A DNA stretch of 24,972 bases, from contig JAESRD010000333.1 of assembly GCA_016764835.1 (NCBI GenBank), forward strand, positions 1-24,972, written 5' to 3'. This DNA is from Paracoccaceae bacterium. GTDB taxonomy: Bacteria; Pseudomonadota; Alphaproteobacteria; Rhodobacterales; Rhodobacteraceae. Position 1 is the stretch's first letter. Each line of letters opens with the position of its first letter. The notes under the pieces were generated by a model. It was given only the letters and a program-made list of their open reading frames with translations. It was not told where the DNA came from and did no database searches. Shown here one piece after another: positions 24,814 through 24,972 of this stretch. The translations under genes and the position numbers were made by a program.

Positions 24814-24972
24814 TCAGTGCAAATTGGGCTGAGCGCCCATCCCTTTCTCATCTATCATGTGACCCCGTTCGAAACGGTCAAAACGATAGGCGGTGGCGGT
24901 TGGGTGTGGCCTGTCTGTGGCCAGTAAATGGGCATAGACATAGCCCGAGGCTGGGGTGGCCTTGAAGCCGCC
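24814..24972 (-). CDS. mgdA: N-methylglutamate dehydrogenase subunit A, C-terminal part (SoxB-like)
   Basis: Only the last 52 codons are in the window; the rest lies beyond the right edge. They read GGFKATPASGYVYAHLLATD and end DEKGMGAQPNLH, the characteristic C-terminus of sarcosine oxidase beta subunits, including the GGFKATPASG flavin-site segment. The full protein would be about 415 residues, an FAD- and FMN-carrying amine oxidase of the DAO family that holds the substrate site. Its TGA lies one base before the mgdB ATG, so it heads the tightly packed mgdABCD operon seen here. Substrate preference for N-methylglutamate is inferred from context. Confidence 0.88.
   Translation of the reverse strand, partial: GGFKATPASGYVYAHLLATDRPHPTATAYRFDRFERGHMIDEKGMGAQPNLH

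Noticed and set aside
21003..24972. Sarcosine oxidase soxBDAG
   Set aside because: The subunits are homologous and substrate cannot be read directly, but gmaS and mgsABC in the same locus make N-methylglutamate dehydrogenase the better reading; sarcosine activity is not fully excluded.
1..24972. tRNA, rRNA, CRISPR array, insertion sequence or phage genes
   Set aside because: None of their hallmarks (cloverleaf ends, regularly spaced repeats, transposase motifs, terminal inverted repeats) is visible on either strand.

Overview
The window is a dense methylated-amine catabolism locus, most likely from a marine alphaproteobacterium. The closest gene sets I know are in Roseobacter-type Rhodobacterales, SAR116-like bacteria and Methylocella. 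Genus cannot be fixed from sequence alone, and no rRNA, tRNA, insertion sequence or CRISPR array is visible. Base composition is moderately GC-rich, with AT-rich intergenic stretches.

Layout. Positions 1-785 hold no gene I can support. Next come the C1-folate genes fhs and folD on the plus strand, with a broken second folD copy overlapping the end of folD. On the minus strand a 54-aa two-helix membrane protein is coupled to an EamA/DMT-family transporter. On the plus strand follow tdm (TMAO demethylase) and a group II truncated haemoglobin. Converging on these is a minus-strand operon read mgsA-mgsB-mgsC-gmaS-tmm. Divergent from it are an Amt-type transporter and a 58-aa single-helix membrane protein, closed by a good intrinsic terminator. 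The plus-strand group dmmD, dmmA, dmmB, dmmC encodes dimethylamine monooxygenase and its tetrahydrofolate partner. A divergent regulator pair follows: XRE-cupin on minus and GlxA/AraC-like on plus. The window ends in a minus-strand operon mgdA-mgdB-mgdC-mgdD (N-methylglutamate dehydrogenase, sarcosine-oxidase-like); mgdA runs off the right edge.

How the genes work together (family knowledge applied to this gene set). Tmm oxidises trimethylamine to TMAO. Tdm splits TMAO to dimethylamine plus formaldehyde. DmmABC demethylates dimethylamine to monomethylamine, with DmmD handling the released C1. GmaS joins monomethylamine to glutamate as gamma-glutamylmethylamide. MgsABC converts this to N-methylglutamate, and MgdABCD returns glutamate and passes the last methyl group to tetrahydrofolate. 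FolD and Fhs then carry methylene-THF to formyl-THF and formate. Amt probably takes up or recaptures ammonium or methylammonium. The window therefore encodes nearly the whole route from trimethylamine to glutamate-linked nitrogen and C1-folate; only most of mgdA and a dedicated TMA/TMAO importer are missing.

The core pathway is known. The less explained parts are: a truncated globin sitting among three oxygen-linked genes; an MgdB lacking most of the zinc ligands of sarcosine oxidase delta subunits; a deletion-chimera folD remnant; a perfect 13-bp terminator-like hairpin inside the EamA coding sequence; a strong hairpin separating dmmD from dmmABC; and two small coupled membrane proteins.
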